From positions 439,806-502,616 of the forward strand of contig NW_014577111.1 of NCBI RefSeq assembly GCF_000485595.1: a stretch of 62,811 nucleotides of DNA. Reading direction: 5' to 3'. The notes under the pieces were generated by a model. The model searched no databases, was not told where the DNA came from, and worked only from the letters and a program-made list of their open reading frames with translations. The stretch's first letter is position 1, and each line of letters begins with the position of its first letter. Shown here one piece after another: positions 24,621-37,170 of this stretch. The position numbers and the translations under genes are program-made. Origin of the DNA: Priapulus caudatus. Taxonomy: Eukaryota; Priapulida; Priapulimorpha; Priapulimorphida; Priapulidae.

Positions 24621-25253
24621 TCATTATGCGCAATTTGGAATAAAATTACATCTTTTTTCAGCGCTTCGCGTGTTCGCTTTATTATGGAGGCATCACCCGC
24701 GTAATTATTAAATCAATTAGTATTGCTCAATCTTTTATGGCTTAATGAATTAAATTGCACGACTTAATATTTGAGCATCATACGGGTAGCAGGCGTCAGT
24801 AGTGGTCGGATGATGAAGCCTAGGAGGGAGATTCCAGACACATCACACCATGGGGTGGTAACAATGTCACCGATTCTGCCACGTTTTACTAATCAATTAT
24901 TGAATCAAATTGGTAAAGCAATATTTAACAAGTTAATAACGAATGCTCGCGAAGCCACCATAGGCTAACACAGATTTATCTAGTTAGCCAACACTACTCT
25001 GTAAAAAGGTCAATGTGATAGACGGACCGGAAATTTTCGTCGATGGAGGCCCAGATCCATATATCGAATCTATCACTTCATTTTCAACCAATCTCATTCC
25101 CACGCGGTCAGAAATATACGTTTACCAGATATATATTTATATATATATATATATATGTATATATATTAAGATTGTAAAGATTTGCCAAATACGTTACGTC
25201 AGAACGATGAAGTTAAACGTGACAAGAAAACAATACTCTGCGTGTTCGTACAT

Positions 25254-25290
25254 AGAATAGGATAGAATAGGATAGAATAGGAATAGGAAT
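25254..25290. repeat. GATAGAATAG tandem repeat
   Basis: Three or four copies of AGAATAGGAT and shorter derivatives. The counterpart in S'' at about 35,388-35,425 is more irregular. Confidence 0.8.
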
Positions 25291-25487
25291 AGAGCATAGA
25301 ATACAGAGCAGTCGAACGATCGCCTTCAAACATGGCATTTCAACGCGAAGGTTAACTCAACGTGATTTGCAACCGTTTGCAGAAGCACTGACGCGCGAAA
25401 CGTGCCAATCGTGTTGTCACCAGCACTCATGACGTCACGCCGACATAGTGCACATATGACAGCAGGTGTTTCCGGGGTAAGGTGCCG

Positions 25488-25553
25488 GCCGTAAGGTAAG
25501 GTAAGGTAAGGTAAGGTAAGGTAAGGGGTAAGGTAAGGGCCGGGGTAAGGTCG
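25488..25553. repeat. (GGTAA)n pentanucleotide repeat
   Basis: About ten GGTAA units with one GGGG interruption and a GGCC break. It is a pentamer microsatellite. The order of bases differs from the arthropod telomere repeat TTAGG, so it is not telomeric. Confidence 0.85.
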
Positions 25554-25775
25554 CGAGAGAAAGCGCAGGCGCGTGCCACGCGCGTGTGCGTGGTTTTGTG
25601 TCTCTTTGTGCGATGTGTCTACACTGCATGAGTTATTAAATATTATTCCGGTTACAACACAAGTTTGGCTTTATATCATTCATTCCAACGTTACACCTGG
25701 CGCGCGTGCGTGTGTATAAATAGAGCACTTGTCGTGCTCCGTGCGAATCATCAGCCGAGTCAAGCGGCTGGCTTA

Positions 25776-26229
25776 AGCCTAACGCACACACCCGGGCAAA
25801 ACAGGAAATTTTGTTTTCCTGCGTTTCGCGTTTTGCTCGGCGAGCAAGCGCACACACGCCACCCGACACAGCACACAGCTGAGCAAAACATACAGAAAAA
25901 CTGCGTCCATCGCCTCTGTCACATAACATCAAAAATAGCCATCCAATGGACATCCAATTTTGTGTGTCATGTGATATTTTTAAGGATATTGATTGGAGAC
26001 CGTCTGTGGCGTTTCGCCGTGTAGCAGAACAATTGACGCACACACCCGAGCAAAACGTACGCTCAGGCGAAAACACGCTCCGCAAATCAAACATTGCTTG
26101 TTCAGCAAAACACGCTCAGCTGAGCAATTTTTCTTGTTTCGGGAATCCGCACACAGCCACGAACATCGAGCGAAACATGTTTTGCTCCACGTTCAGGTGT
26201 TTTGCTCGGGTGTGCATGTGCGTTGGGCT
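25776..26229. mobile_element. PIF/Harbinger-like MITE in S'
   Basis: The ends are inverted repeats: AGCCTAACGCACACACCCG at the left and the inverted form of AGCCCAACGCACATGCACAC at the right. They are flanked on both sides by TTA (25,773-25,775 and 26,230-26,232), the target-site duplication of the PIF/Harbinger superfamily. The terminal AGCC also matches the ends of the full Harbinger element at 48.5 kb. The 454-bp interior has no transposase and carries further internal copies of the CACCCGAGCAAAAC subterminal word. Confidence 0.75.
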
Positions 26230-26948
26230 TTATACTGCGCTACAAACCTGCGACCTCGCTGCTGCTTCGTTTACGTCTTCGATCGTTATCGTGGAGACGG
26301 ACCCGCTATTTTACCTCGTCAAATATCCCCCACAGCCCCCAGGATGCTAAAGAGCCACGGGCTTCTATTGTAAACCTAGAGAGAATTCATCATCGCGCGT
26401 AGAACGATTGGGAAAAGTCAAATAAAAATAGGCCGTGGTTACGCGTCCGGTTACCGGACACACAAAAATGTGTTTTTGTAACTCTTGACACAATCGTAAA
26501 TCCAGTAGAAAAACGATTTGAGGCACTTGCCATACACGATACACACCGGTGCTGTTTTTTGTAGTGAAGCAGTTTAATAAATAGTAGGCAGATTGATAAT
26601 AGACAGATCAAGTCTACAGATTGACCACAAACAACGCAACGCACGCGTTTCCATGCAACAATTTGTTACTAACACCTGATGATCTCGTGTGAAATGGATG
26701 CCAGGACGCGTAGCCTGGGAGCTGAGGTTCCTGATAAAAATATTAGGAAACCACGAAGAACACAATTCGCGAACAATCGCGAAGACAGTCGCAAACACAA
26801 TCGTGACAAACGCAATTTCGCACACAATCGAGAATTATTTTGAATCAATGCGCTCAAATCTTTTCGGATTTCTCATATCTCGGCGTCAAAAGATCGAACG
26901 TAAATCGTGGCGAGTTACACTACACTACACTACGTCTACACTAGCGCT

Positions 26949-26996
26949 GATAGGGTCTACAGTATGTCTCCCTGGGTACTGCCGGACACTGCGGCT
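26949..26996 (+). mobile_element. Terminal fragment of the telomere-carrying MITE family (S')
   Basis: About 48 bases beginning GCGCTGATAGGGTCTA and continuing to GTACTGCCGGACACTG match the terminal inverted repeat of the element at 56,134-56,436, with small changes. Only one end is present. The duplicated counterpart is at 37,120-37,170. Confidence 0.6.
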
Positions 26997-27024
26997 GCTG
27001 TTGTCAATAACAACAATCAGGGAT

Positions 27025-27117
<93 letters not shown>
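27025..27117. repeat. (CT)n microsatellite
   Basis: A pure CT run of more than 80 bases, trailing into an interrupted CT tract to about 27,170. The counterpart in S'' (37,200-37,480) is broken by many substitutions and indels. Confidence 0.95.
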
Positions 27118-27119
<2 letters not shown>

Positions 27120-28085
27120 GTCTCGTTCTCTCTGTCTCTCTCTCTTTTTCTCTCTGTCTCGCTCTCGCTACCTTTTTTTTTATCTCTGCCGTGAGTCTGA
27201 TATAGACACAGCTTCGCCGCGGGGGGTTTTACCGTGAGAACGATCGGTTATCGGGAGAGAGCGGCGAAGTGAAGTCTTCACCCACGCAACAACGCCGATA
27301 ATGGCTTCCAAGCTGCCTCCGCTTGCAACGCAAACCAACTAGTCTAGAAACAGCCCACGAACCTTTTGAAGCACGCTTATCTACGGTTATTCCGTCGTTA
27401 TTCGCGAAGGAAAACGCGCATATTTTAATGCACGTTGGAGGGTTTGGCACACAGGGACCCAGAAACACCGTATGAGTATCTTTATCTAAAATGTCGTAAT
27501 TTCTGCACGACCATCCACTTCAAAATTTCGTACATTTCCAGACTTGCGATGTCACAACTACTCGTGTTGTTTCTGACACTCGGTGCCTGTTGGTTCTCTA
27601 AAGAGTTGTCGCGAAAGAATTGAGTGTTCAGCAGCAGAAAACACACACAGTGGCGAGTAAGACTGGGAGATGTATCGTACATCAGATCAGAGCGGGTTTT
27701 ACCTGCGCCGATAACCGATGAGCGCGTGGGTAACTGTCTCTTACTCCCTTAGACTTATTGAGGAGAGCCTACACACAAAATTCCACGATGAATGTAATAA
27801 ACCATAAGATAAATGTAATAAGTAGAAGTCCAAAGCGATCTCTTCGACACCTTATCCGATTCGTGCGAAAATTCCTTCGATGTTGCTCAGCTGACTCGCA
27901 AAATCACGGAATTTTCCTACGCCATTGTTTGCCCTTCAGATTAAACCGCAATAAAGACCAATGGGGGTTTATCTGTGAGCTCTGAAACAGCGATATATCC
28001 ATATAGCTGTCTGGCTACATGCAAACATTTCATATGGATGAATGTGAGTCACCGTGGAAATAGTGATTCTTCAACATCGAAATCA

Positions 28086-28086
<1 letters not shown>

Positions 28087-28124
<38 letters not shown>

Positions 28125-28336
28125 GAGTGTGTTTGCGTGTGCGTGCATGTGCGTGCGCGTGCGCGTGCGTATGCGTGCGCGTGTGCGTGCGTGAATGTCC
28201 ATGCGTGTGCGTATGCGTGTGTGTGCTTTCGTGTGCGCGTGTATCACGAATTCGCGGCCATATACAGTTAGCCTATTAAACCTATACATTTTTTAAAGAT
28301 TTTTTTGAGCAATACATACTCCAATTGAATCAGGTT
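28087..28336. repeat. (TA)n, then repeated end of segment P
   Basis: A (TA)n run (28,088-28,122) ends S'. The following sequence repeats 24,150-24,361, including the GCGTGAATGTCCATGCGTGT and TATCACGAATTCGCGG blocks. After 28,336 the sequence continues into Q', as expected for the uninterrupted P-to-Q order seen in copy 1. Confidence 0.8.
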
Positions 28337-30144
28337 TAAAATTCACATATTGAAATCATATTCGAGAGCATATAGATTGGCAATGCGAATACAAAACTAT
28401 TTCCCTCGCGCTCACCGGCTTAGACATGTGCTTCGAATGAGAATCAAACGGTAATAAATGAGATTATTTCATTTAATGACAGCGATATTAACAATAAAGC
28501 TGGATCCGTTTTAATAAATAAGTTGTTTTGCGTTTATCAGTATAATAACCCTTACTATGTACTCAAACATGATGTACACGTTTATGAATTGATCTCGTAG
28601 AATATTAAATCAGACAATACGAAAAGGATATCGAAAATGCTCTCTTCCGAGTGCCAATACCGCGTAAAATAGGTTTCAGCATGTAGCCTGATAGCTAAAC
28701 ATTCACGTTTCATAATATATTAGTATACTATAGTATTATAGTAGTATTATTAATGTAGTATATAATTAGCATAGTATGCATTATGCGTATGTAATGTACG
28801 ATAAAAGTCGATTTCAAACGTCTGTCCTCCGCTGTCATTGATTTACTTACGAGTATATGCTTCGTACAATGTTGCTTTCAAGAAAATTTGAATTTTCACG
28901 GAAGTTTGCATCATGTATCATGTAGATCGTTTCATTACCAAGATACAAAATTGTAGGAAAATTCCGTTCTAATACCAACGATGCTGTTCATTTAAACATA
29001 TATCAGCCGTATTGAGTAAAGGGAATTTTTCAGGCGGAAAACATCCCAAATAATAGTATAGTACGTATCATCTCATTTTGTGTTGAATTCGCATTTCCAG
29101 AATCATTACAAAACGTCTTTCAGCGAGTTTTTCTCTGCGATTTCCAACGGCAAATATGCATTTAGCAAACATTTTGGAATCGATATGTAACCAAGCATGA
29201 AACACTAACGGAATACGTTTTACACGTACTTCGTAAAATCTTTACACGGGAAGTCTTATGAGAACAATGAACGCGGAGAATGTGACAAGCATGAGAGATA
29301 TTACTCGGAAGCTTTTACCGTTCACACGCGCGTTATTACTACTATATATACCTACGTTACTGCACCCCACCATCCCTCACACATACACCGCGCGCACATG
29401 CACACGTTAGCGCACTTACAAACCAGGAATCTGATTTGCCACCTGTAACCTGTACGGGTAATTGTATGGTCAATGTACCAAACCATACGGCTCTCATCAA
29501 TGTCTATTCAGTAAATGTTAAATTGAAAATGTAACCGGAGAAATGCTATCCAGCCGTGTTAACAATATAGCTCACTTATTTTCCGAAAGATAATTTTACT
29601 CTGCGTCGCGTACGAAGCTCCAGGCTAATAAGAAGAATCATGAAATATTCATTAAGCGATGACGATGAGAGAGACGAAGACTCAGCTAGGCGCGGCAATT
29701 CCCGACCTGCTGGTCTAGCCCGATACTCGCACACCTTCCTGTTTTACACGTAAATTTACACAATCACCAGAAGCCCGTCGTCAAAAACAAAATTAGTCTT
29801 AACATTAGTCTTAACAATAACATTTTCTCGTAGACCGTCGACAGCGCTTCGTTTCGTATTGTTATCAGGAAATCTGCTACGATTTTTCATTCAGGTAACT
29901 TCGCAGCGTTTCTGTCGACGGTCTAAGAGAAAAAGACTAATGTTAAGACTAATGTTAAGAATGATTTTGTTTCTGACAACGGGCCCATGGATCGCAGTAA
30001 TGTGGCTCAGTGTGCTAGGCACAGCTGACGCGGATTTTTCGCGGATGTGAAGAGAAACCCACGCGCATCGCTCACCCATTAACGTTTAACGAGCCTCGAT
30101 CGTAACTTGTGAGTAAACTTAGAGACAAATAGAGATGGAGAGAT

Positions 30145-30178
<34 letters not shown>

Positions 30179-33100
30179 GAGGAGGAGGATGAGGAGGATG
30201 AGAGAGAGGGAGAAAGGGTGAGAGAGAAAAGCGCGGGCGCGCGTGAGAGAGAAACAGGAAGAAAAGAGGAAGAGATGAACTGAGAGGAGAGAGGCGGAAA
30301 GAGAGGGTAAGCGAGAAAGGGAGAGGGAGAGAGTAAGAGAGTGTGAGAGGGATTTAAGGAGTGTTGCCATCCCCACAATGGCAATAACTCGATTGCTTAG
30401 AGCAATTTCCGCCGCTATAAAACAATTTCGGTGCAAGATAAAAATGTGTGATAACTGCCGTGCACTAGTTACGAGAATTATTTACGTGCGAGTGTTTTAT
30501 CATTTTTGGTTAATAAAATTCAGTAGAATGCTATATTTTGAAGACTATCATAATTTCTCTATTACATTGAACCCTAGATCTATAATAACAAGCATGTACT
30601 AAAATTTAACACTAATTACTCGTTAAAAACTTCCTATTAGATTTGCTATAATTATACTGTCATAACCTGGTTAACTACTCAATCAAAGGGAAAGTTTACT
30701 CTAGGTTCTAGGGTTATTTTCAGCTAATATAGGTTATAATCACGCTACATAAAAAGTTTCATGGTTCAATCACCATTAGAAATATTTTTTTTAATGTTTT
30801 AAAACTAACGACTACAGTTTGATTACAACGACGGTGGCGCCACTGAAAGCGCACGATCTGATAAGTTGCGCAAAACCATTTTCCAGCCAAGGGCTACAGA
30901 CCGAGGGTGTTTCTTATTTATTCATTTAAAAGCAAAAGGATTGTAATATATTATAAACGACATATAGTTTCAGTTATAATATGGATAAATTTGCCCTAAA
31001 ATGAATATCGTTCGGTTAAATAGCATTTTAGGTATATAATTATAATGCACTTTTGTGATTAGCGCCTCGTCCTGAAGTGCAAAATAAATTGTCCAATACG
31101 CAACTTTTTCGGGGTGGCAGCCAGCGGTCGCGGGGTCATGGCGCCGTTCAAATTTTCGTAGCGTTGATGTGTAATATATATAACAATTAAATAGGTATCT
31201 GATAACATAAGTGTGGGTATAGACGATTTTGTTATATCAGTAAGTACAGTTGTGTGCGCAGTAAAATCCTCAGACGGCTACTGCTCTCTTTAATGTTCAG
31301 AACAGTCGTACTCAGCAACGTAAAATTAACGCTTAATTCTTTTAAAAGGCAAATTTTTCTCGCAGCTGCAAACTCGCTGATATTTGTAAGAAACTAACCA
31401 GGACAGTTTACGTAAGCGCTACACATGCAGCACCATATACCATGTCAGAGTGCTAATAATACATTGTGATTATTACATGTATTATTAAGCTAAGCAAGAG
31501 CTAAATTAGCCTGCTTGAAGCATATATATACTTAAGGCAGATCAGCGGTCATGTTAACATATAGCGTATGCCATACAATTAACACATAAAGTACCTATAA
31601 GCATATATGACAGAGCATGATAAACATACGGTCAGACAGCATATGACGTACACATGACATATAACGTAGACATATAACTACCGTTCAGACCAACATATAA
31701 AGTACATGACAACTTACACGTAAACATATACATACGTGTCAACAACAATATAAGTAATCACATGACATATAACGTACCATATAAATTCTAGCGTATTATA
31801 AACATGTTAACGTACATATAGGATCGAAAGTTAACTGAATCTATAGTAGTAAACAGTATAAATGCAATGTAACATATATGATGCTAGCGTACATATGACG
31901 CAAGAGTTCCCATATAGAAGAACTTTTCTATTTGACTTCTTGATATGACATATAACGTAACTCTCTCTCTCTCTCTCATCTCTCATCTCTCTCTCTCTTC
32001 TGCTTTCTGCTTCACTTCTCTCTCTTCTTCTCGTCTCTCTCTCAATAAATCTCTCTCTCTGTCTATACCCCCTCTATCTATCCCCGTCGTAATAGATGTG
32101 GACACAGTCTCCTTGCTCACAACAGCACGATTGATTGTGGGCGCACCGCTACAGCGAAACCACCCCGTGTATCACACCAGGTGTGTCATAATACGTAGAT
32201 TATATATTCGATATAGTACATAATTATATTATAATATATATATAATTATATATATTACTATTATATTGACACTCTATATTATACACACAAATACAACAGC
32301 AGGTGTCTGTCTGCTTGATAACGCACCACTCCCTCAATCCTTCCTTCTGCTCTTCTCCTCTCTGCCTCCTCTCCTATCCTCTATCCTCTTCTACTCCTCT
32401 CCCTCCCTCCTCTCCTCCTCTTCCCCTCCTTCTCCCTCTTCTCTCCTTCCTTTCCTCCTTCTCTCCATCTCTCCATCTCCTCCATCTCCTCGCGCCGCCT
32501 CGCCCGCCGCCGCCGCCGCCGTCCGCCGCGCCACCTTCTCTTATTGCTCCTCTTCCTACTCTTCCTTCCTTTCTGCTCATCACTCCTTTGCATTATCCTC
32601 CTTCTCCTTCTCCTCCTTCTTCCTCCCCCTCCTCCTCCTTCTCGCTCCTGCCCCTCCCACATCCCCTCCCCCGTAGCCCCTATCTCAGTTTTTTTTTCTT
32701 CTCTTCTTCCCATCCCGCCACGCGTCCTCCGCATTTCTCGTCTGCCTTCCTCTAATAGCAGTAATGAAAGCGTTGGCATAGAGAGCTGCAGCGTTGTGCT
32801 CGCGCCTCACAGTACGATTTCTGCGACGCTGACACACCCAGCCGCGTCAACAAACAGTAACTAAGCACAGACGTACAATTTCTCGCGTTGCCGCACATGA
32901 AGCGCGTCCTTCGGCATCACGCCAGCGACGTGTGTCGTCGCGCACCTCCCTACACATACCGCACTACAACATCTTTTAACAACACTTTTTTTCTAGCAGT
33001 AGCTTTTAGTAGCAAGCGTTTCGCGACGTATAAACGACCGGTGGCGGATGCGCATCACCGCCGACGAGGCTGAATGGTTCGTTGCCTACGTTGTTATTTT

Positions 33101-33738
33101 ACTAACCTTGGTGTGCGGGGATCGGAGCGGCACGTACGCACGCTAAATCACGTTCCTGAGCAAACGCGTCATGTGCTCTTCACATCACTGACTGAGCACT
33201 CTTATGTAACCATAAACGGCAGAACAGGAATCCGTCACTCTAGCTCGAGAGCATCCGCGACGCTTTTAATTCCAGGGATGAGGATAATGTGATAAGGTCA
33301 GTGAGAAGAACGACGTGAGGTCCTGTAGCACCGGACCTTGACAACTTGGGTTTTTCAGAACGGTCGCGTCTCAAGATGGAAATTGCAAGCGGTTGTCGTC
33401 TACGAAAATACGAACTGAAATCTGCGCGAACGCCGCGATCACACTGATTGCTTCTCCTCTTCTCTTCAATATGTCGCTACCTGGATTCACAATTATAGGA
33501 GAGGTAGAAAAAGACAGGAAAGCAAAGGGGTAGGGGTCTGACTGGCGTCGTGTAAGCTGTGCATACTGCTCGCAACCTCACGCAGCGTACGCACGACATG
33601 CATGAACGCACGAGTGGCTCTCGTGTGTTTACGACTTCGGACATACGCGTGCTATCTTCGAGCGGCCGATCACACGCATGCACACACCAGCGGTCTTCTA
33701 TTCACGCAACTGTATATATACGCACAATATCACCAAAC
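28290..33738. repeat. Duplicated segment Q' (copy 2)
   Basis: Collinear with 16,640-21,785, with GA-rich (30,120-30,345), CATATAAC-type (31,560-31,960), CT-rich (31,965-32,060 and 32,330-32,750) and CTC/GCCGCC tracts in the same order. Divergence is dominated by short indels. No coding frame is conserved between the copies. Confidence 0.8.
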
Positions 33739-33821
33739 AACGGCTTATAATCGGTACGTACGCACGCAAGCGCGCTTGCGTGTGTGTGTGTGTGTGTGTG
33801 TAGTTTGTGTGTGTGTGTGTG

Positions 33822-33869
<48 letters not shown>

Positions 33870-34444
33870 GCGCATTAGACATACACAGCTCTCCGATCGC
33901 AAACGCGTGAGTAAATGTCAGCTTTACTTTCATCTGTGTACGCAGCTGTGCGCGTGCGCAGCCCGTTTCACCTTCGTCGGCGCCGGCTGCTACCTACTGT
34001 GGCACCACCTGGCGACCGGAGAAGAAACGATGGTGACCTAAGACGTGATGACGTCAGGGCCAAGCAGAGGTCAACTGCTCGTGGAAGAGGGCGATTGCAG
34101 AACGTGGAGAGACGCGCACGCATGGCGTAACTGTCGACGACCACGAACGGAAAATTTCCCTAATGCTTCGGCGTCATCGTTAACAATTGATCAGCGGCTG
34201 TGGCTGTTGCTTGTTGCTATTTTCGTAATGGGAGTTTTCCACGCGGCTAGCTCACGAGCTATAGGCGTATGTATGAATGCACGACACACAACGACGTTAT
34301 ATAGGCGTCAGCACATGATGATGACGGCGAATAGACGCGTGGAAAGGGCAACGCGCGCATAATATTGTATCTGTACGTGTGTGCGTGTATGTGCGTGTAT
34401 GTGCGTGTGTGCGTGTGTGCATGTGTGCGTGTGTGCGTCGTGTG
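33739..34444. other. Segment R, single copy, with (GT)n
   Basis: Lies between Q' and S'' and has no counterpart elsewhere in the window. It opens with a small GCGC palindrome and (GT)n to about 33,865, followed by about 500 bases without a recognised gene. TGACGTCA occurs at about 34,048. The plus frame at 34,045-34,362 has one hydrophobic stretch but no recognisable family. Confidence 0.55.
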
Positions 34445-34448
34445 TGTG

Positions 34449-34486
<38 letters not shown>

Positions 34487-35925
34487 TGGTGTGGCTTGTG
34501 TGTGTGTGCGCGCGCCGCTGTGTGGTGTTGTGTGGCGTGTGTGTGCGTGCGTGCGTGCGCGCGTGCGTGTGTTGTGCGTGTGTTTGCTTGCGTGCGTGCG
34601 TGTGTATGTGTGTGTGTGTGCGTGGCGCGTGGCGTGCAGATGGTAATGTGTTACGTGCGTGCGTGCGTGCGTGGCGTGCGTGCGTTCCGTGTGTCATTAT
34701 GCGCAATTTGGAATAATTACATCTTTTTTCAGCGCTTCGGCGTGTTCGTTTAATTTGGAGGCATCCACCGCGTAATTATTAATGCAATTCAGTATTGCTC
34801 ATGCTTTTATGGCTTAATGAATTAAATTGCACCGACGTTAATATTTGAGCACTACGGGTAGCAGGCGTCAGAGTGGTCGGATATGGAAGCTAGGAGGGAG
34901 ATTCTCAGACACATCAGCACATTTTGCGGGGGGCGTTTTTCCTGTGGGCCGGTTTAAAAAAAACACACCAAATGGTTTTCCCAAAAAACCGACTCTCGCC
35001 CACGCTTTTACTAACTCAATTATTGAATCAAATTGGTAAAGCAATGATTTAACAAGTTAATAACGAATGCTCGCGAAGCCACCATAGGCTCCAGATTCTA
35101 TCTAGTTAGCCAACACTACTCTGTAAAAGGTCAATGTGATAAGACGGACGCGGAAATTTTCGTATGGAGCCAGATCTCATATAATCGAATCTATACTTCA
35201 TTTTCAACACAATGTCATTCCCACGCGGCCCCCTCGAAATTATACGTTTAGCCAGAATATATATATTATATATATATAGTATATATATATATATATATAT
35301 TAAGATTGTAAAGATTGCCAAATACGTTGACGTCCAGAACAAGAAAGTTAACGTGAGCAAGAAAACAACACACTGCGTGTTCGTAGCATAGAATAGGGAT
35401 AGATTAGGATAGATAGGATAGGAATAGAGCATGAATCCGAGCAGTCGAACGATCGCCTTCAAACATGGATCTTCAACAGCGAAGGTTACTGCAACGTTAT
35501 TTGCAACCGTTTGCAGAAGGCACTGACGCGCGAAACGGTGCCAATCCGTGTTGTCATCAGCAACTCATGATGTCCAGCGCCGAGTAGTAGCACATATATG
35601 ACAGCAGGTGTTTCCGGGTAAGGTGGCCGGCGCGTAAGGTAAGGTAAGGGTAAGGTAAGGTAAGGTAAGGGGTAAGGTAAAGGCCGGGGTAAGGTCGCGA
35701 GAGACAGCGCAGGCGCGTGCCACGCGCGTGTGCGCTTGGTTTTGTGTTCTTTGTGCGATGTGTGCTACAGCGGGCATGAGGTTATTAAATATTATTCGTT
35801 ACAAAAATCTGGAGTTGGCTTTATATATTCATTCCAACGTTACACCTGGCGCGCGTGCGTGTGTATAATAGAGCACCTTGTCGTGCTCACGTGGCGAATC
35901 ATCAGGCGAGTCAAGCGCTGGCTTA

Positions 35926-36397
35926 AGCTAACGCCACACAGCGCCGGGCAAAAACAGGAGAAATTTTGTTTTCCATGCGTTTCGCGTTCTGCTGCGCAGC
36001 AAGCGGCACACGACCGCCACGAACAGCACACAGCTGAGCAAACAATACAGAAAACTGGCGTCATCGCCCTGCTGTCACATAACATCAAAATAGCCGATCC
36101 AATATGGATAAAAAAAAAAGAACATCCAATTTGTGTGTCATGGTGATATTTAAGGATATTCGATTGGAGAGCGTCTGTGGGTTTCGGCGTGTAGCAGAAC
36201 AATTGGACGCACACCCCCGAGCAAACGTATCGCCCAGGGAAAACCGCTCGCGCAAATCAACATTGCTTGTTCGCAACAACACGTGCTGCAGCTGAGCAAT
36301 TTTTCTTGTTTCGGGAATCCGCAACAGCCACGAACATCGGGAAACATGTTTTGGCTCCGTTCCGGTTGTTTTGCTGGGTGTGCATGTGCTGTGGGCT
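35926..36397. mobile_element. PIF/Harbinger-like MITE in S''
   Basis: Homologue of the 25,776-26,229 element. The TTA flanks are still visible (35,923-35,925 and about 36,399-36,401), but both termini carry single-base insertions or losses relative to the S' copy. Because the element is part of the duplicated segment, it is not an independent insertion. Confidence 0.65.
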
Positions 36398-37119
36398 TTT
36401 ATACTGCGCTACAAACTGCGACCTGCTGCTGCTTCTTTACGTCTTCGAATCGTTTATCGTGAGACGGACCGCTATTTTACTCGTAAATATCCCCCAGCCC
36501 CAGGATGCTAAGAGCCACGGGCTTTATTGTAAACCTAGAGAGAATTCATCATCGCGCGTAGAAAACGATTGGGAAAAGTCAATAAAAAATAGGCCGTGGT
36601 TAGCGCGTCCGGATGACCGGACACACAAAATGTTTTTTGTAATCTCTGACTAATCGTAAATTAGTAAAACGATTTGCGGCACTTGCCATAAACGATACAC
36701 ACGCGGTCTGTTTTTGTAGTGAAGGCAGTTTAATAAATAGTAGACAGATTGATAATAGAGCAGATGAAGTCTACAGATTGAACCACAAAACAACGCAAAC
36801 GCACTGCGTTCCTGGCAAAATTTGTTTACTAACACTGGCATGGGTGATGATCTCGTGTGAAGATGGATGCCAAGACGCGTAGCCTGGGAGGCTGAGGTTC
36901 CTGCCTAAAAATATTAGGAAACACGAAGAACACAACTTGCGGAACAATGCGAAGACGTCGAAACAAGGGCAATCGGTGACAAACGCAATTTGCACACAAA
37001 TCGAGAATTATTTTGAATCACAATGCTGCTCAAACTTTTCGGATTTCTCATATCTCGGCGTTAAAAGATCGAATAAATCGTGGCGAGTTACAGCTACACC
37101 TACCTGACGTCTACACTAG

Positions 37120-37170
37120 CGCTGGATAGGGTCTACAGTATGTCTCCCTGGGGTACTGCGGACACTGCGG
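37120..37170 (+). mobile_element. Terminal fragment of the telomere-carrying MITE family (S'')
   Basis: Duplicated counterpart of 26,949-26,996. It retains GGGTCTACAGTATGTCTCCC and the following GGTACTGC block. Confidence 0.5.

Larger units (their letters stand above)
24372..28087. repeat. Duplicated segment S' (first copy)
   Basis: Aligns with 34,445-38,445. Shared landmarks include TCATTATGCGCAATTTGGAA, the GAATAGG and GGTAA tandem repeats, the small Harbinger-like MITE and the (CT)n run. S' looks the cleaner of the two: its MITE termini are intact and its pentamer repeats are regular. It is flanked by copies of the end of P. No recognised gene is present. A 182-codon plus frame at 26,689 runs into the (CT)n tract and is not kept in S''. 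Confidence 0.8.

Noticed and set aside
24114-24704. Long Cys/Val frame crossing the N gap
   Set aside because: It is a translation of GT and GC microsatellites and includes undetermined bases.
25488-25553. GGTAA repeat as a telomere-like sequence
   Set aside because: The cyclic order is AAGGT, which is not TTAGG or TTAGGG. It is an ordinary pentamer repeat.
25715-25723. TATAAATAG as a core promoter
   Set aside because: No gene start or transcript-like frame follows, and the duplicate in S'' has lost a base. A motif alone is not enough.
26689-27237. 182-codon plus frame
   Set aside because: The second half is a (CT)n tract and the counterpart in S'' is not open. No domain is visible.
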